Origin: Chionis minor
Lineage: Eukaryota > Chordata > Aves > Charadriiformes > Chionididae
Assembly: GCA_013398295.1 (NCBI GenBank)
Contig: VZSF01001891.1
Location: forward strand, 372,001 to 436,000
Length of the DNA stretch: 64,000 nt
Direction of reading: 5' to 3'
Shown here: positions 60,301-64,000 of the stretch, in pieces
Layout: every line of letters starts with the position of its first letter
How positions within the stretch are numbered: position 1 is the first letter of the stretch
Position numbers and translations under genes: made by a program
Notes under the pieces: generated by a model
Told to the model about the DNA's origin: nothing
Database searches by the model: none
Seen by the model: only the letters and a program-made list of their open reading frames with translations

Positions 60301-63300
60301 TTGGCCTGAGTTATCTAATCCAAAATTCTGATTTTGAACACTTAAAACCTTAGCATAGCTACAGTTTGCAACCACGTCTCTTTCCTGTGACTCAGTCTGC
60401 TCCATAAAAGCAAGCATGTTGTGCAGGGTAGAGATCTTCTGCTCTCAGCTAAATCAGTGAGTACATTAGCAGGATTGGGATCTCACTTTGCAGAGGTGAG
60501 AAGACAGAACCAAGGCAGTGAAGGTCATCCCAGCGCTTGTGTAATTGCCCCAAACCACCCGTGCGGCGCAGCTCTGTAAAGGAGAGAGCGTGGCCCCGTT
60601 AGAATGAGCAAGTTGGATGGAAAAGGGATGGGACCAGGCACCAGAATTGTGAACAGACACAAAATAAAACCCAAAAAAACCAAATTAGCTTAATAGAAAA
60701 CAAAAGTAATGGGGTAAATGAAACTGCCAGGACCATTTCAAATGCAATTCGCCTATTGTCAGAAATCCTCTCCAGCGCTGAGTGAACACGCAAAATTAAT
60801 AATCCTCTTATTAGTGGAAGGAATGAAGGGGGATTTTTTTGTCATTCTGTTACATTTTGAATTCAAGTGATATTAAATTAAGTTGGATATATTGAAGGTG
60901 TATAACTAGAAAATGTAGAGTTTACAAGAATTCTTTAATTGGTTCAGTTTAATCCTTGTTCTACCTAAAATTTCATTATAATTTCACTTCCCCGAGACAA
61001 GGAGAGAGGCTCCTTTTTGTACTAAACACTGTTCTATAGGGTAGTGATAAGGTGGTTGGCTCTGGAGCAAACTTTCATTTCATATTCTAGCAGGCTGCGT
61101 GTTTTCTGAAGAGATTTATTGCTAATATCTATTTTCTCCTCTTTTTACATGTATTAATAAATCTTATCACTGAATTATTTATCTGAAAACAAGCAAATGA
61201 ATTGGAAGTCCCAGCCTCTAACATTCCAGGGGGTTCATATCTGTGCAAAACCAAAACCGCTTGGAAAACCTTATTATTTAATTATTCATCTGAAAACATG
61301 CCACAATAAAAAGCTACCAGACAACAAGTTCAATTTGGCGTCTATAAAAAGCCAACCACAGTGGGCACAGAAGGAGGAATTTAAAATGCTATAGCCTCTT
61401 CCTCCCCCAGGAGAGTCAGTAAACTATTTCCCATGGCTGCATGGTGAGGAATGGCTCGGCTGGTGCTCAGGCTCAGAAGCCTCCAGTGTAGATGGCTTCA
61501 AGCTGATGTAGAGAAAGACTCATTCACAGGATGAAAGTTCTCTCAGCATGAGGTATACAGTCCCAAAAATGTACTGAAATGTAGACATCTACAGGTGTGT
61601 GACAAGAACCCCACGTAGGAGAGCTGCACACTGGGTCAGTACCCATGCAGACACCTGAATTTGAACACCACTTTGGAAAATTCCCTCAGTAACTTGAAAT
61701 ACTGAATCTTAGTATTTTTTGAGAGGTTGTACTCATCCCCATCTGACTTTCCATCCAAAACGCACTTTAGTAGGTCTACTGCCTAAGGGGAGATAGATAA
61801 AGCCAAAATTGGGGGCAACTAAGGTCAGGTTTATAGCAGGCCATATTAATTGCTTTTTTCTAAGAGAATTTATTATTAATAAAGGTAATTTTAAGTTCTT
61901 TCATCTGCGATGGGAATCCATGCAATGGATTTGATGTGTTCCCATGCTCTCTTGTCAATATCTTGATGGACATCTAAGGCCCTGTGACACTTTGCAAATG
62001 GAAATAATTAGGTCTGTATATTACAGTAAATTGGGAATATTGCAAACACCATTCAGGATGGAGAAATGATTCATTCAAGCCTTGAGAGGATGGATGTATG
62101 GGCAGGAAATAACAAAATGAGATTAATCTTGGGAAAGAAAAGAAATTAAAACATCTGGGTAAAAGGAAATCATCAGAACTACATATTTTAGTGGGAGGAA
62201 GGAATCTTGCTAATAAAATACTCACTTTCTGTGAGGAAGGGAAGTAACTCCTTCCCTTTCCAATCTCTGACAAAATGTCTGTCATATACAATTAAAAATG
62301 TAAAAAGAAAAATTACATGGATAAGCTTAAGAGTCTGGAATGACCACAGCATTTCTACTGTTCACAGAGAAATTAAATTACATTTGTAGGGTATTGACTG
62401 GCTTTCCAGTGATGGAAACAAGGGACATTTTTCATCCCACCACCACAGTCCAATCCACCAATGACTCCACAAGACCTCAGTTAAGTATTCCTGAAACTAA
62501 AGAGTGGAAAAAAATTAACCAGGCATTAGAGGAACAAAAGCAAAAAGCCAAATTCCTGAAAGCCTTTTTTATTGAGGAGTTCTCCTCCTTGAGGCTTCAC
62601 ATGTGGATGGTAAAACATAACTCTGAACTGCTTCAAACATATCTGTGCATGTTACAACCATGGGGGTACAGAAGGATCTACGTTCATCCTGTAGGAAATT
62701 CCTAAGCTTAATTTTGCTCCAAAGAAGGACAAAGGGCAGCAAGAGAGATTTTCTGTGACTTAGCTCTGAAAGCTGCGGCTCTGAAACATTCCATTTGGGT
62801 TGCTGAAGTGTAGGTTTCTATTTGTGTTAAAGCTTACACACAGGCTACGTGCAAGGCGGTGGGCGGCTTGCCCCAGTGTGCCCTTTCCGCCTTTCCCCTG
62901 CAGCGGTCCCTCACCAGGGCATGGCATTGCAGGAATTTGCAGGATAACTGCAAATTGAGAGCTCACAGAGCTTGCAGAGCCGTAGCTACCCACCATAGCA
63001 CGTGGCACAGATGGAGTCCATGCTCTCCACAAGGAGAAGTTTCAGAACTTCTTGTCACCCCTTGGCTTCTCCTGCCCTCTGTTCTCCAGTTTATTTTCTT
63101 ATGCTTCTCTTGCAAACACCAAGCTTTTCCAGTTAACCTTCCTAAGGAAAGGCTGGCTGAGCTTTGCCCCAGACCATGGTTGGGGCAGTGTCTCTTACTG
63201 CACATTTTGAGGGGCAGAGCTGTCTCCTCAGCAGGAGCAGGACTAGTTTTTTTGCCCACTCAAGGACTAACCTTCTCTAGCTCCCACGTGTGGTGGAAAT

Positions 63301-64000
63301 GCTGCAGGTGGGGCCCCGTTCAGTGATGAGAAGGACCCTGGAAGGCATTTTGTGCACAAGATACTGTGCAGGGTAAAACCACATCCTCTGAGCAACTGAA
63401 TGGCGAGCACAGGTTGTTGCAGGAGTTGATGAGAGCTGGGACTTCTCATGCCCTTGAGTATCTGAGTCGCATGACCGATGCAGAGAAAAAATATAATCTA
63501 ATGCAGCCATGAGTATTCTGTTCGGAGCATCCTCCATATGTTAATTATTAATAATACAGTTATGAGAAAAGTTCCTGTTCAGGCTCTCTATGAAATAGGA
63601 TTTACACAGCCATCTGGTGTTCTGTTTAATTCTTATTAATTTTTTTTTTTTTCAAACCCAATTTGTGTGTCTTACTGTTAATTAAATTAAAACTCGTGAA
63701 AGAGAAAGGTGCTCTGGCTTTGTGATGGCTATGAACTGAGCCGCTGAGAAAACAGAGGTGGGCACTCAACATTTGCAATTAAAAGAATACAGCAACGATA
63801 GTTCTGACATTGGGAAAGAAGGAGAATGAATGTCACCTCCTACAGAGAAGCAACAGCTTTAGACCTAAAGGTAAATGTCTACATAGAAGACCCCTGTCAA
63901 CATTAAAGGGTGACAAGAAAGGAGCATAGCAGTACAGACAAAAAAGAGAACAGAAAATATGAAGGGCTTTGTAAAGCTGATATGCACCAGTAAAATCGTT

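Larger units (their letters stand above)
53207..64000 (-). other. TRPC7: Likely TRPC7 upstream intron (partial), no exon found
   Basis: About 10.8 kb with the AT-rich character of the other introns. I searched for the expected upstream exon (DFVVGVLDLCR-like linker ending KYEVKK) and for the large ankyrin exon on the - strand and saw neither. Contents: a 13-bp hairpin at 54476-54505, an AAT microsatellite near 57310-57325, a possible conserved noncoding block at about 57780-58060, a moderately GC-rich stretch at about 58130-58520, and a T-rich tract near 63640-63654. The intron acceptor for the pre-S1 exon is at 53207-53209. Confidence 0.6.

Noticed and set aside
62859..63326. 155-codon forward open frame, the longest in the window
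   Set aside because: No domain, no family resemblance and a composition typical of chance frames in GC-richer noncoding DNA.

Overview
This is vertebrate nuclear DNA, almost certainly from a bird. It is intron-rich and gene-sparse, and it holds two truncated 3' ends of avian-type CR1 LINE retrotransposons (about 15234-15611 and 31231-31386, both + strand). It also holds one split protein-coding gene on the - strand. I see no bacterial, phage, CRISPR or operon-like content, and no rRNA or tRNA gene.

The gene is the 3' two-thirds of TRPC7, a diacylglycerol-activated, receptor-operated cation channel of the TRPC3/6/7 group. Nine coding exons were assembled by joining - strand reading frames at splice sites: 53206-53042, 47077-46861, 41425-41192, 39292-39028, 33017-32822, 29828-29607, 26759-26679, 22112-22037 and 21394-21252 (stop codon at 21254-21252). 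All phases join, giving 532 contiguous residues. They run from just before the pre-S1 elbow through S1-S6 and the pore to the TRP helix, the calmodulin/IP3-receptor-binding (CIRB) region and the C-terminal coiled coil. The N-terminal ankyrin part (about 330 residues in mammalian TRPC7) was not found and should lie beyond base 64000. Two short exons (81 and 76 nt) and the terminal coding exon lie in no long ATG-initiated reading frame and were found by eye. Eight introns are visible; seven are GT-AG and the last (22036-21395) uses a GC-AG pair.

Layout: 1 to about 20200 is the region downstream of TRPC7 with no recognisable gene. It contains a CpG-dense patch near 1081-1280, small tandem duplications, a C15 tract, one CR1 copy and AT-rich blocks that may be conserved regulatory DNA. 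About 20195-21251 is the probable 3' UTR. 21252-53206 holds the TRPC7 exons and introns, with the second CR1 in the 6 kb intron between the S5 and pore exons. 53207-64000 is most likely the 3' part of a long upstream intron.

The points most worth a second look are the GC-AG terminal intron, the in-frame 81-nt divergent exon with a weak acceptor, two extracellular glycosylation sequons, an apparently shortened C-terminal tail, and two intronic spots with competing hairpins. I found no convincing previously undescribed system.
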